Below are positions 1 through 8,500 of a stretch of 22,867 bases of DNA, one piece after another. The position numbers and the translations under genes are program-made. The stretch covers positions 1 through 22,867 of IMG/VR virus record IMGVR_UViG_3300035698_000958. One strand, written 5' to 3'. The DNA is from a virus. The notes under the pieces are model-generated. The model was not told where the DNA came from. It saw only the letters and a program-made list of their open reading frames with translations, and searched no databases. The first letter of the stretch is position 1. Every line of letters starts with the position of its first letter.

Positions 1-27
1 CGTATCGAGTATTAAATAGGGGGAAGA

Positions 28-348
28 ATGATACTTAAAACCTTTCGGGGGATATCGCGGGTAGTGATAACGGACAGGGTGCTGCTTGGTATGCCCGATC
101 ACATGAGGGATGCCTTACCGTGGGTGAGTGAATTACAGAGATGGATATGGCTGTGTAAGAATCCTATCTTACAGTGGGCTAACGCTGCGGAGATAGAGGC
201 ACCTGTTCGGGATCAACTAAAATGGTGGTGGTTGTGGATAGTGCTGATGCCGTTATGTTCGGTATTGGAGTTCATAGACAGGCAGTATAAGGGGGTGCGA
301 AATGCAATTAGATATCAAAGTTTGCACCAACTGTTTAAGGCCGAATAA
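28..348 (+). CDS. Small Trp-rich membrane-like protein, unknown function
   Basis: Predicted protein of 106 residues; I do not recognise the family. The ATG has a good ribosome-binding site (GGGGGAAG, about 3 bases upstream). A Trp-rich hydrophobic stretch near residues 65-83 (WWWLWIVLMP core) could be one membrane segment or an amphipathic membrane-associated helix; the rest is basic and also rich in Trp. Its end overlaps the next gene (ATG at 302), which suggests translational coupling in the small-gene cluster before the terminase. The 27 bases before it contain stops in two plus-strand frames, so an upstream gene could end there, but this cannot be shown. Function is not inferred. Confidence 0.6.
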   Translation: MILKTFRGISRVVITDRVLLGMPDHMRDALPWVSELQRWIWLCKNPILQWANAAEIEAPVRDQLKWWWLWIVLMPLCSVLEFIDRQYKGVRNAIRYQSLHQLFKAE

Positions 349-469
349 AAAGAATCAGGTCAAGTGCTATGCCTGTGGCTGTGAGGAATTTGATGATAGG
401 CGCATGACCTCTGATTGTGATTCGATAGAGGCGTACTTAGAGGAGCCATTGGTCAAGGAGGAGATATGA
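302..469 (+). CDS. Small zinc-ribbon-like protein (55 aa)
   Basis: A 55-residue frame read by hand: MQLDIKVCTNCLRPN at the start and EEPLVKEEI at the end. Two cysteine pairs, C8-x2-C11 and C22-x2-C25 (followed by C27), form a treble-clef or zinc-ribbon-like pattern; the C-terminal half is acidic. The start is supported by a GGGGGTG ribosome-binding site, although it lies inside the end of the preceding gene. Its stop overlaps the ATG of the following gene (ATGA at 466-469), and its last codons (AAG GAG GAG) form that gene's Shine-Dalgarno, a typical compact phage arrangement. The role is unknown; zinc binding is inferred only from the cysteine spacing. Confidence 0.7.
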   Translation: MQLDIKVCTNCLRPNKKNQVKCYACGCEEFDDRRMTSDCDSIEAYLEEPLVKEEI

Positions 470-711
470 GAATACTAAATGATGAAGAGATACTAAAACT
501 ACAAGTAGAATATACAAACAACCCTATGCTTGGAGACAGTATGCCATTCAGGAACTACATAGCTCAAGCCCAACACCAGCAAGACCTCAAGGATACCAAC
601 GACTTAATTGACTCACTTGAGCCACCAGTAATTATTGCCAAAGACAAAACGGCTTTCTATGCGGGATTTCAAATGGCGAAGGAATCCCTCAAGCAGTTAG
701 TGGAGGGATAG
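466..711 (+). CDS. Hypothetical protein (81 aa)
   Basis: An 81-residue soluble, mostly helical and polar protein with no recognised domain. The ATG overlaps the previous stop (ATGA) and follows an excellent AAGGAGG ribosome-binding site, and the next ATG follows its stop directly at 712, so it belongs to a coupled string of small genes leading to the terminase. No cysteine motif, signal peptide or membrane segment is seen. The central segment with LIDSLEPPVII and the C-terminal helix (KTAFYAGFQMAKESLKQL) resemble small regulatory phage proteins only in general composition. No function is assigned. Confidence 0.65.
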   Translation: MRILNDEEILKLQVEYTNNPMLGDSMPFRNYIAQAQHQQDLKDTNDLIDSLEPPVIIAKDKTAFYAGFQMAKESLKQLVEG

Positions 712-894
712 ATGGCCTTGATGGATGAGGTTCTAAGGTGCCGTTCATGCGGCTTTGAGTTTGGGGAGGATGAAGCAAAGAGATGTGAAACGTGTCGCTC
801 CCATATCTGCCCCAAATGTAAAGAGTGTTTGTGCGATAAGGTAAAAGGTGCATTCCTTAATGGGGTGCTTTCACTCAGCTTTCCGGTTAATTAA
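712..894 (+). CDS. Cysteine-rich zinc-binding-like protein (60 aa)
   Basis: A 60-residue protein with nine cysteines, mostly paired: C10-x2-C13, C25-x2-C28, C33-x2-C36 and C39-x1-C41. This fits one or two zinc-ribbon or rubredoxin-like knuckles. The C-terminus (residues 46-60) is hydrophobic and ends in FPVN. The start at 712 directly follows the preceding TAG and has GGAGGG just upstream; a second in-frame ATG three codons later is possible. Family unknown. It is one of several small Cys-pair proteins in this phage, so a nucleic-acid or protein-binding adaptor role is plausible but not shown. Confidence 0.65.
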   Translation: MALMDEVLRCRSCGFEFGEDEAKRCETCRSHICPKCKECLCDKVKGAFLNGVLSLSFPVN

Positions 895-905
895 AGGAGT
901 AGTAA

Positions 906-1145
906 ATGGACGGATACAGTGAATCAATTAACCTGGCAAATGCTTTAGATATCACACCGGTTAAAGCTCGCAAGTATCTCACCTTACGAGATGAATACGA
1001 AAAGTCAAGTCATGGGAAGGTTAGGCTAGACCCCACTAGAAACCCTGATGCGAGGATTATTGATGCGATGGGATGGGGTGAAGGCGGTAAGCCGGAGGAG
1101 AAGCGCCCGTTGGTGCCGTCAAAGGGGCCTGGAGATTATGCATGA
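906..1145 (+). CDS. Small HTH-like protein before terminase (candidate small terminase)
   Basis: A 79-residue protein with an AAGGAG ribosome-binding site. Residues 9-35 (SINLANALDIT, then KARKYLTLRDEY) read like a helix-turn-helix, and the C-terminal third is basic, proline-rich and probably unstructured. It sits directly before the large terminase and overlaps it by ATGA (1142-1145), the usual place of the small terminase subunit that recognises viral DNA for packaging. It is shorter than most small terminases (usually well over 100 residues) and I see no oligomerisation domain, so the assignment rests on position and the HTH-like segment. It could instead be an unrelated regulator. Confidence 0.45.
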   Translation: MDGYSESINLANALDITPVKARKYLTLRDEYEKSSHGKVRLDPTRNPDARIIDAMGWGEGGKPEEKRPLVPSKGPGDYA

Positions 1146-2563
1146 CAACAACCCCATTAGCTGAAGAGGTTGAAGTCGCCAAGGTAGGTATTAACATACC
1201 GAAGCCGAACAGCGAGTGGCAGACGAACTTCGTTAAGTCCATTAAGAAACGGCAGGTAGTAAAGGCCGGCCGACAGAGTGGTAAGACATTCGGCGTTTCG
1301 ATTAAAGCGGCCCTGGCGTTTATGGGTGTTTGCTGGAACTGTTTGGGTGAAGGGTGTAACGATTGTGATAACACTGGGAAGACTGGGCAGAAGCGGGTAT
1401 TGTATGCGGCACCGACCAAAGAACAGACAGATATGTTCTGGTATGAAGTGGTGGAGGCGTTAAGACCTGGGATAGATGCAGGTGCGTTCAAGAAAGATGA
1501 AAGCGAGCAGACGATAGAGGTCATCGGGACGAATATCGTTCTGAAGGCAAAGACGGCTTGGAACGCTAATTCTCTCCGTGGTGGTAACTGGGAAGTATTG
1601 ATACTTGAAGAGTACCAGTTGATGAATGAGGATACATGGACATCTGTCGGTGCCCCTATGCTCCTTCTCTCCGATGGGACAGCGATATTTATTTTCACCC
1701 CGCCATCATTACAGAGCGAAGGGGTCAGTAAAGCCAAGGACCCGCGGCATGCTTCCAAGTTGTTCAAGAAAGCGGCACTGGACGTTACAGGAAGATGGGA
1801 GACATTCCACGCTACGTCACTTGATAATCCTTCATTGAGCCATGAGGCGTTAGGTGAGATTGTTGGGGATATGTCGGTTGACAGCTACCGCCGTGAGATT
1901 ATGGCGGAAGATGATGAGATAGAGGATTCCTGGCTGGTCTACGGTAAATTTGATGATTCCCTCTGTAAGATAAAGAGATTCACGATACCGGATAACTGGC
2001 CGGTGTTTTCAGGGCATGACTTCGGCACAGCTAACCCTGCGGCGCTATTCGTGGCTCAGGTCAGATTACCGTTACCACCTAATGCCCCTTCTTATATGAG
2101 GTATGGAGATTATGTCGCGTTCTATGAGTATTGCCCCGGTGCTGGTTTTGATGCACAACAGCATATTGATACGTTCAGGGATACATTGGGGGAGAAAAAA
2201 CTCTCAAGAGCCGTGGGTGGGAATGTTACTACTGAGGAAGAGACACGGCAATTATACCGGAACTTGAAGTGGTACATTGAAGCGCCAACGATAACAAGGG
2301 TTAATTTGCAGATTGACAGGGCACTGGCGATTATCGGGCAGAACCAGTTTTTTGCCTTTGAAGACTTGTACCGCTTTTTAGGACAGATTTCAAACTGTAT
2401 GTGGGTACTGGATAATGAAAAGCAACCAACAAACAAGGTAGACAATGAAGCCAAGTATCATCTTCTCGCTTGTTTCCGTTACCTGGCGACCATTCTAAGT
2501 CCGAAATATATACCGACAGTAAAAAAAGCAGGCGGCTATATCAACGGTGTCAGGGTTGATTAA
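1142..2563 (+). CDS. terL: Terminase large subunit (packaging ATPase-nuclease)
   Basis: ATP-driven DNA packaging motor and headful nuclease, docking on the portal. 473 residues, normal for the family. Walker A is GRQSGKT at residues 43-49. The Walker B position reads WEVLILEEY at 150-158, with Glu-Glu where Asp-Glu is usual. Adenine-side motif YAAPT lies at 88-92, and the coupling motif FTPPS at 185-189. The RNase-H-like nuclease begins with the strand SGHDFG (Asp293). The C-terminal helix near H440-Y447 lacks the Asp commonly found there (HLLACFRY in place of HxxDAxRY). Unusually, residues 64-79 between Walker A and the next strand carry C-x2-C-x-G-x-G-C-x2-C-x3-G, the DnaJ zinc-repeat pattern. 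It overlaps the preceding gene by ATGA and is followed by the portal after 14 bases. Confidence 0.93.
   Translation: MTTTPLAEEVEVAKVGINIPKPNSEWQTNFVKSIKKRQVVKAGRQSGKTFGVSIKAALAFMGVCWNCLGEGCNDCDNTGKTGQKRVLYAAPTKEQTDMFWYEVVEALRPGIDAGAFKKDESEQTIEVIGTNIVLKAKTAWNANSLRGGNWEVLILEEYQLMNEDTWTSVGAPMLLLSDGTAIFIFTPPSLQSEGVSKAKDPRHASKLFKKAALDVTGRWETFHATSLDNPSLSHEALGEIVGDMSVDSYRREIMAEDDEIEDSWLVYGKFDDSLCKIKRFTIPDNWPVFSGHDFGTANPAALFVAQVRLPLPPNAPSYMRYGDYVAFYEYCPGAGFDAQQHIDTFRDTLGEKKLSRAVGGNVTTEEETRQLYRNLKWYIEAPTITRVNLQIDRALAIIGQNQFFAFEDLYRFLGQISNCMWVLDNEKQPTNKVDNEAKYHLLACFRYLATILSPKYIPTVKKAGGYINGVRVD
1331..1378 (+). other. DnaJ-like CxxCxGxG zinc motif inserted in terminase
   Basis: Terminase residues C64, C67, C72 and C75, with glycines 69, 71 and 79, form two head-to-tail CxxCxGxG-type units (the second is CNDCDNTG). 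The motif follows the Walker A helix and precedes the strand RVLYAAPT, so it would protrude from the ATPase domain as a zinc knuckle. Zinc binding is inferred from spacing. Confidence 0.7.
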
Positions 2564-2577
2564 AAGAGGTAAATATT

Positions 2578-4230
2578 ATGGCTGAAAGCGCATCTGAAAT
2601 AAAGGCTAAAGTAAATGCCAAAATGCAGGAGTTCGAATCCCGGTTTACCAGGATGGATGATGACTATGAGATTTGGGATATGCAGGAAACGTCATCTACT
2701 ATGGACTATGACCGTGGCAAATATAAATCCATATCCCCCACCAAAAGGGATAATGATATTCATGTTATATCCAACGACCTCCGTACCTTTTCCGACCAGG
2801 TGCAATCTACTTTGACATCCGCTGAAATGCAGATAATGGTAAGAATGGCGGAGCAGGAAGGAGAGGATAAAAGGGATGACATTGGCAAACTGGAACGGTT
2901 GATGCGCTTTGCCCTTGATATGGCGGACAGGCGGTTGCGGAAACAGGTTGTGCCTGTGCTTATTGACAGTACCGCGTGGTTCTCTATCAATAGGGGCTGG
3001 GTTTCTGCCCGGGTGTTGGTGTATAAGACAAAAAGAGGGGATGTGATATTTGATATCTTACCCCAAGACCCGCGCTGGCTGGCATTTGAAACCTGCGCTG
3101 ACGGGCTTTCATGGACGGGATATACGACCTACAGGTCAGGGGAAAGCCTGAAAAGCGAGTGGGGATATACCGAAGGGGAGAAAAACAATAACGAGGTGAT
3201 AGACTACTGGCGGCAGATTGATTATGGTGTATTTGAAAATGTCGTGGTGAACGGGAGTAAATTCGTTAAAAAACCGGCAAAATATAAAATGCGTTCTTTC
3301 CCACAGATTATCGTGCCGGTAGCAACCCGCCCCCCCCTGGCTTCGTCAAGTTTAGACAGTACGGAGATGGCTGCAGGTTACGGCGACAGTATTTTTGCGC
3401 CTGCCAGAGAGATTAACAAGACATGGAACAGGGTTGCCTCCGTAGTAGCCACTCATGCCAATCTACTGGCTAAACAACCTGTTATCAATTACTTCGATGA
3501 TCAAGGGGAGCAGCTGACATCAACCGTTTACCTTGCTGAATATGTGAAAAACCTTCCGATGGGCCACAATGAATTAAAAGAAGCTCCTATGAAAGACATA
3601 TCACCGGCGGTGGCAGGGCTACTGGGGATGCTCAGTCAGCAAAAGGAAAGGGCGATGCTCCCTAATATACCGACAGGCCCACAACCCCCCTCCGGCACAC
3701 TTTATAATCTGGTACAGGAGCAGGGCAAAAAGATATTCAATCCGCAAATAAAGAACCTCAACTACTTTTACGAGGAGATATGCCGTCATATCGAGGAGCA
3801 ACTGGTTGACTCCGATATCAAGGTTGATGTGAAATACGAGGTAAAGAAAAAGTATTTTGAGACTAAAGTTACCCCCGTTGATTTGAAAAAACCACATACG
3901 ATAAAAGTTGAGTTTAATGCGCAGTCTCCGTGGACACAGCTTGATACCGCGCAGGTAGCACAAATGCTGATAGACCTCGGGCTGCCGAAAACGTGGGTCT
4001 GGGAGAATATCCTGAAGATAGATGATACCAGACTGATAAGACGGCTGCTGGCACTGGAGGCTTACGAGTATAGCCCTGAAGGGATAATGAGAGAGGCGGT
4101 TGACGTTCTGGTAGAAATGGGTTACAGATTCGAGGCCTCTAAGCTGGTTTCAAAAATGGACTTGATGGATGAACAGGAAAGACAGACAGTCGCAGGTGGG
4201 CAATCACCACCGGCAATGGGAGCAGGATAA
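2578..4230 (+). CDS. Portal protein
   Basis: Dodecameric ring at the capsid vertex through which DNA is packaged and ejected. 550 residues, within the usual range. Supporting features are its position directly after the terminase, an N-terminal helical region with basic and acidic stretches, a beta-rich wing (around residues 135-255 with many aromatic strands), the segment EINKTWNRVASVVATHANLLAKQ (about 276-300; typical of portal stem and clip regions), and a conserved-looking Pro/Gly loop PNIPTGPQPPSG before a long helical C-terminal part. The start has AGAGGT about 8 bases upstream. It ends TAATG, overlapping the next gene. The family is identified by composition and context rather than a single signature motif. 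Confidence 0.82.
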   Translation: MAESASEIKAKVNAKMQEFESRFTRMDDDYEIWDMQETSSTMDYDRGKYKSISPTKRDNDIHVISNDLRTFSDQVQSTLTSAEMQIMVRMAEQEGEDKRDDIGKLERLMRFALDMADRRLRKQVVPVLIDSTAWFSINRGWVSARVLVYKTKRGDVIFDILPQDPRWLAFETCADGLSWTGYTTYRSGESLKSEWGYTEGEKNNNEVIDYWRQIDYGVFENVVVNGSKFVKKPAKYKMRSFPQIIVPVATRPPLASSSLDSTEMAAGYGDSIFAPAREINKTWNRVASVVATHANLLAKQPVINYFDDQGEQLTSTVYLAEYVKNLPMGHNELKEAPMKDISPAVAGLLGMLSQQKERAMLPNIPTGPQPPSGTLYNLVQEQGKKIFNPQIKNLNYFYEEICRHIEEQLVDSDIKVDVKYEVKKKYFETKVTPVDLKKPHTIKVEFNAQSPWTQLDTAQVAQMLIDLGLPKTWVWENILKIDDTRLIRRLLALEAYEYSPEGIMREAVDVLVEMGYRFEASKLVSKMDLMDEQERQTVAGGQSPPAMGAG

Positions 4231-4460
4231 TGCCTGGTGAAGTGCTTAATCCCAGAGATTACCGGATGGCTCGCCTGACAAGGGGTGAAGAACCCTACCA
4301 CTTCCAGAGAAACCGGCAGTTGCTCAATAAACAGCCCAGACCCCCACAGCCTGGGATACAACCTAACCGTAAGCCTAGATTAGTAGGGTGGGGTATGAGT
4401 TCTACCGACTACTGGAACGGTATTACGGATGATTATCTGAGGAGAAAAAGCAATGGCTGA
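4230..4460 (+). CDS. Small basic protein between portal and internal proteins
   Basis: A 76-residue basic, Arg/Pro/Asn-rich protein. It starts in a TAATG overlap with the portal stop and ends 8 bases inside the next gene, so it is translated by coupling; no strong separate ribosome-binding site is needed. The sequence (RDYRMARLTRGEEPYHF, then many Pro and Arg, then YWNGITDDYLRRK) has no transmembrane segment and looks largely disordered. Possible roles are a head-assembly or DNA-associated minor virion protein, inferred only from location. Confidence 0.6.
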   Translation: MPGEVLNPRDYRMARLTRGEEPYHFQRNRQLLNKQPRPPQPGIQPNRKPRLVGWGMSSTDYWNGITDDYLRRKSNG

Positions 4461-5523
4461 ACCAGAAGAAAGAACTACCGAGGATAAGGCTGCTGAAGCA
4501 TGGCTTGACCGTCTTGGTGCTTACTTAGTGGCTCAGATGGAGCAGGGTTTTATTGCGGAAGCTGAAGCCGACCTGATATGGGCTGACATGATAGACCGCC
4601 TTGATGGACAGGGTAGATGGGAAGGAATGGTACATACTCTTCAGGACTTACCTTCCGAAGTGCTAAACGATGTTGAAAGGTATTGGACTTCCCTCCCTGC
4701 CGAAGCGCAGAAAGCCGCCGAGCTTAAAGCAAGAGAGACACAGCAAGACATCCAGACAGCAGAACAATTAACTCAAGCTGGTATTGAACAGCGTGGGCGA
4801 CTGCCTCTCAATGCTGGTGGAACTCCTGAAGAGCAGGCTAACGCCGGAATGACGGCTATTAATACCCTCAAACGGCAGATGGCAAATGCCCCTGCTAACC
4901 TGAAAGATATCATGGGTGTGCAAATCTCACAGCTTGAGGAGTCCCTGAATCAGATAAGGGGTAATATCAGGTTAGATGCCAGGCAGGGAACCTTTGAAGG
5001 TGAAAGACTACCCGAAGATGAAATACGTTCAAGGTTGAGATTAAGGGAACAGGAAGCAGAAGAAAAAGAACCATTGGAGATATCCAAGAGGTTTGCTGAG
5101 AAGTACGGCATGACTCCTGAATCCGCACAGAGAACTGGTTATAATTACATTGATAACCCTGATGATCCTGAATACGCCAACCTCTCCAGAGAGGAAAAGA
5201 TTGACCTTGAATGGGTGGGATTAAGGGCGCATGAAGATAGTGGTACGAGAAAAGAGCCGGCGAAACCTGTTGAAACGCCTGGCTTTGAAGGGATAGCCAC
5301 ACAAGGTTCTCAACAGTGGCGGTCGTGGTTCAAACAGAACTACCCCTCTATTGTCAGCCAGTTTGAAACTAAACCTGATGAAGCACAGACCTCAAGCGGA
5401 TGGGATGCGTTTCTTGAAAAGGAAAGAACCAGGCTGAAAGAACAATATTTGAAACGATCCCCATATCAGAGGGGTGAAAGACCAGGTTCGTATGCGCCAA
5501 AGATTAAGACGGTGGCCTTTTAA
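4453..5523 (+). CDS. Probable minor head or internal virion protein (356 aa)
   Basis: A hydrophilic, Glu/Gln/Arg-rich protein of 356 residues, mostly helical. The ATG follows GAGGAG about 8 bases upstream and overlaps the preceding gene by 8 bases. The N-terminal 130 residues contain long amphipathic helices (coiled-coil-like), followed by a Gln/Glu-rich helix near 150-210 and a linker. The C-terminus is more defined: a Trp-containing segment (QQWRSWFKQNYPSIVSQF) and the end SPYQRGERPGSYAPKIKTVAF-like stretch. I do not know the family. Position between portal and the 1608-residue protein suggests a virion component, perhaps a partner of that protein; the basic C-terminal tail could be a capsid-targeting or contact motif (inference). 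Confidence 0.6.
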   Translation: MAEPEERTTEDKAAEAWLDRLGAYLVAQMEQGFIAEAEADLIWADMIDRLDGQGRWEGMVHTLQDLPSEVLNDVERYWTSLPAEAQKAAELKARETQQDIQTAEQLTQAGIEQRGRLPLNAGGTPEEQANAGMTAINTLKRQMANAPANLKDIMGVQISQLEESLNQIRGNIRLDARQGTFEGERLPEDEIRSRLRLREQEAEEKEPLEISKRFAEKYGMTPESAQRTGYNYIDNPDDPEYANLSREEKIDLEWVGLRAHEDSGTRKEPAKPVETPGFEGIATQGSQQWRSWFKQNYPSIVSQFETKPDEAQTSSGWDAFLEKERTRLKEQYLKRSPYQRGERPGSYAPKIKTVAF

Positions 5524-5532
5524 GGAATTATA

Positions 5533-8500
5533 ATGCCAGTCGGACAATATATAGCTCCATGGAAAAGAATAAAACAAGCGCCTCCTGAGGGTCAAACTGG
5601 TAGACCACTGGCTCTTGATAAGCTATTGGAGATGGCAGGTGCTACGCCTACTGCTGCTACTGGTAGTGTTACCGAGGAAAGACCTTTAGGTGGTACTGGT
5701 GTATTAGCTGAGTTTCCTGGTATCAAGGGTGAAGTTGGGATAGAGGCGTTGCCCGAAGGTTTTAAGTACGATGAGAAAGCAGAGGAAAAGGCATCGTTAG
5801 ACCTACTTCAATCCCAGTTCGGCTTGTCGGATAAAGAAATCTCCACCATGAGAAGTGAGAGAACTGGCAAGGAAATTGTCAGACTTGTTGGTGAAGTTCT
5901 TGTCCTGAAAGGATTACCAACGGCTACGGCTGGGTTCAAGGCATTGGAAACGGCACCGCCCGTAGCAAAGTATATTGGTAGAACTGCATTAGCACCAATC
6001 GTAGGTGCGGAAAAGGTTATCAGCGCACCGTTTAAGTTAGCAAGGGCTGAGTTTGATGTTCTACTTGATGCAGGACTGGATAAGTGGATAGCTACTCAAG
6101 GGAGAAATCCCGACTTCCAATCTGCACTCGGTAAGTTCCTTGTGGGTAAACGGACACGGATGATTGAGTACGCTACTAATAATCTCAAGAGGCGTATGTC
6201 GGAAAAGACGGCTACCCCTCAAGCGGTAAAGACGGCAGTTGATGATACCATAAAACAGGTAGAGAAAGAACTGTTACCAGAGTTTACCAAGACTCGAACT
6301 GACCTCACTATCAAGGGCATTAAGGAAGGTGCATACGAACCAGCACCATCTATCCAAGCAGTTAAGGGTGTTGAGATGAGGCTTGGAAAACCTGCTGAAA
6401 TACGCAAGACACTACCGACTAGAACCGATACTGATACTCTTAATATCGTGCAACAGCAAGCGAAAAAGAAGGGTATGGATGTAGAGGCTGTACAAGGTAT
6501 ATCCGATGACGAATACTGGGTAGGTATATCACTTCCTAGTTTAACGAGCAACCCCGCATTTTCTGATTGGCTGGTAACACTGCGCAACAAAGACCCCGAA
6601 ATAGCTAATAGGGTTGAAAGGTTACTAGTAGGTAAATTTGAGTTTACAGGCGAGACATCGGTTGAACCTTTTGGGCGAAAGAGATTCATTCCCTTTAAGA
6701 ATATAGAGGATGCGCAAGACTTTATAAATGGCGACATCTCTAAAATAGCCACAGAACTCAGGTTAAAAGGGCCGTCAAGAGGGGTTGAGCCAGTACCAAA
6801 GGCAGTCAAGGGTGTTACTGCTGAGTTGAAACCTACCCCAGATGCCGAGAAGTTGTGGGGCAAAAGACAACCACTAGCAAGAAAATTAGAATCCGAACCA
6901 GATAATCCAAGTTTATTATCCGATTTGGGAGTGGTTGAAATTGAATTAGCAAAATTAGGCAAAATACCTATTGGTCAAGCAAAAGAAAGTATAAAAGCTG
7001 CTAGGTTATTTTGGGAAGAAAGATACAAGCCACCTGAAGGAAAGGGAGATTACTGGTCAGAAGATATGGAACGCAGGATAATTGCTTCAGAAAAGGCATT
7101 ATCCGAATATACTAAGCTAACCCCAGAGGTAGTACCCACACCCCCTGTAGCGGGTGTAACACCTGTTAAACCAGTAGGCGAGGTCGTTACCCCAACTGCG
7201 CCAATTATATCTCCTGTAGAGAGTGTGGCAAAACCTCCTCCTCCGCCAACTGCGCCTCCACCGGAAACAGGGATTATCACTGAGGTGCCCATATCAGATA
7301 AAGCTAGTTTTGCTAATCTTCAGGACATTCAAACGGTTATTAATTACTCTAACAAACCGGATGTCTCTAGGTGGATTGCTAATTTACCTCTAGTGAAACA
7401 GGTGATGTCAAGACTTAATCCTAGTGCTATCGCCAATACGCCAGGGGAGAAGGCTATTGTTGCCAGAGCAGTTTTAAGAGAAGAGGGTACGCAGAAAGCA
7501 CAGGGAGTAATGGCGTACCTCCATGAATTAGGAAGCCAGGAAAAGGTATTCGGTAAATTAGATGATAACGGGTTTTTAACTTCTGGTGAGCTTAAAGGGA
7601 AGTCTCTTAATGATGTCAGGACATACCCCAAGAGATATAAATTAACCACAGAACAAAAGGCATGGATAGATAGGGCGCATGAGATTGAGGCAGCAAAGTT
7701 GAAATTCATGCGTGATAACGATATTAACATTAACGAACTATCTTTTGAAGAGGGTGGTGAATACGCAGGAAGACGAGTCTATGCCAAGATGTCTTCTGAT
7801 GGGGAATTACTGGACAGTGGTTACGTTGGGGCTGGACCTGCAAGGATTGGCAAAAAGACTGCGTTTGAGAAGGGGCGTACTTTCAAGACAGTACAAGAGG
7901 CTCTGGAAGCTGGTTATAAATACTTACCGGAAGATGAGGCTTTATCTCTGAATACAAGGGCTGCTTATAACAGGGTAGCCGACAAAAAGATGTCTGAGTG
8001 GCTATTAACACAAGTACCGTGGAGGACTTCTGGGGCATCTGAGGAACTTGTTTTGGCTGCGGAGTCAGCAAAGACGAGGGTGAACAGCAGCAAACAATTA
8101 CTAGCAGCATTAAATAGGGTTGTCAGGGGAGAGAGAATACCTGATGCAACTATTACTTCAATAGCAAGAACATATCCTCAAGAAGCAGCAGAACTTAAAA
8201 GTCTTATACCAGAAATACAGGCTAATAAACCAACCGCAAGCAGAGTCCAAGCCCTTACCAAAAAGGCAAAAGCTTTGGTTAAATCAGATAAGGCAGATAG
8301 TAACGCTGCGATAAATGCAAGGGCGAGGGCGAGAGAAAGGGCTATGACACCGAAATTTGGGGAGGCTTCATTACAACATCCTGCCTTCTCAGGAAAGATA
8401 TTTACTGGGCCGGAGGCCAAACAGTTAGCGGAAACCATGCGTAATGCTTTGGAACCCAACGTAACTAAAGCATTAACAGATGTGAATAAAGTCAATGCGC

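Noticed and set aside
1-27. Remnant of an upstream gene at the left edge
   Set aside because: Stops occur in two frames in the first 19 bases, but too little sequence is present to say that either closes a real gene.
1057-1767. 236-residue minus-strand frame over the start of the terminase
   Set aside because: The terminase frame has clear ATPase motifs; the reverse translation is low-complexity and isolated.
6219-6962. 247-residue minus-strand frame within the 1608-residue gene
   Set aside because: Antisense to a long, well-supported gene; Ser/Leu-rich translation typical of reverse-frame shadows, no ribosome-binding site or neighbour on that strand.
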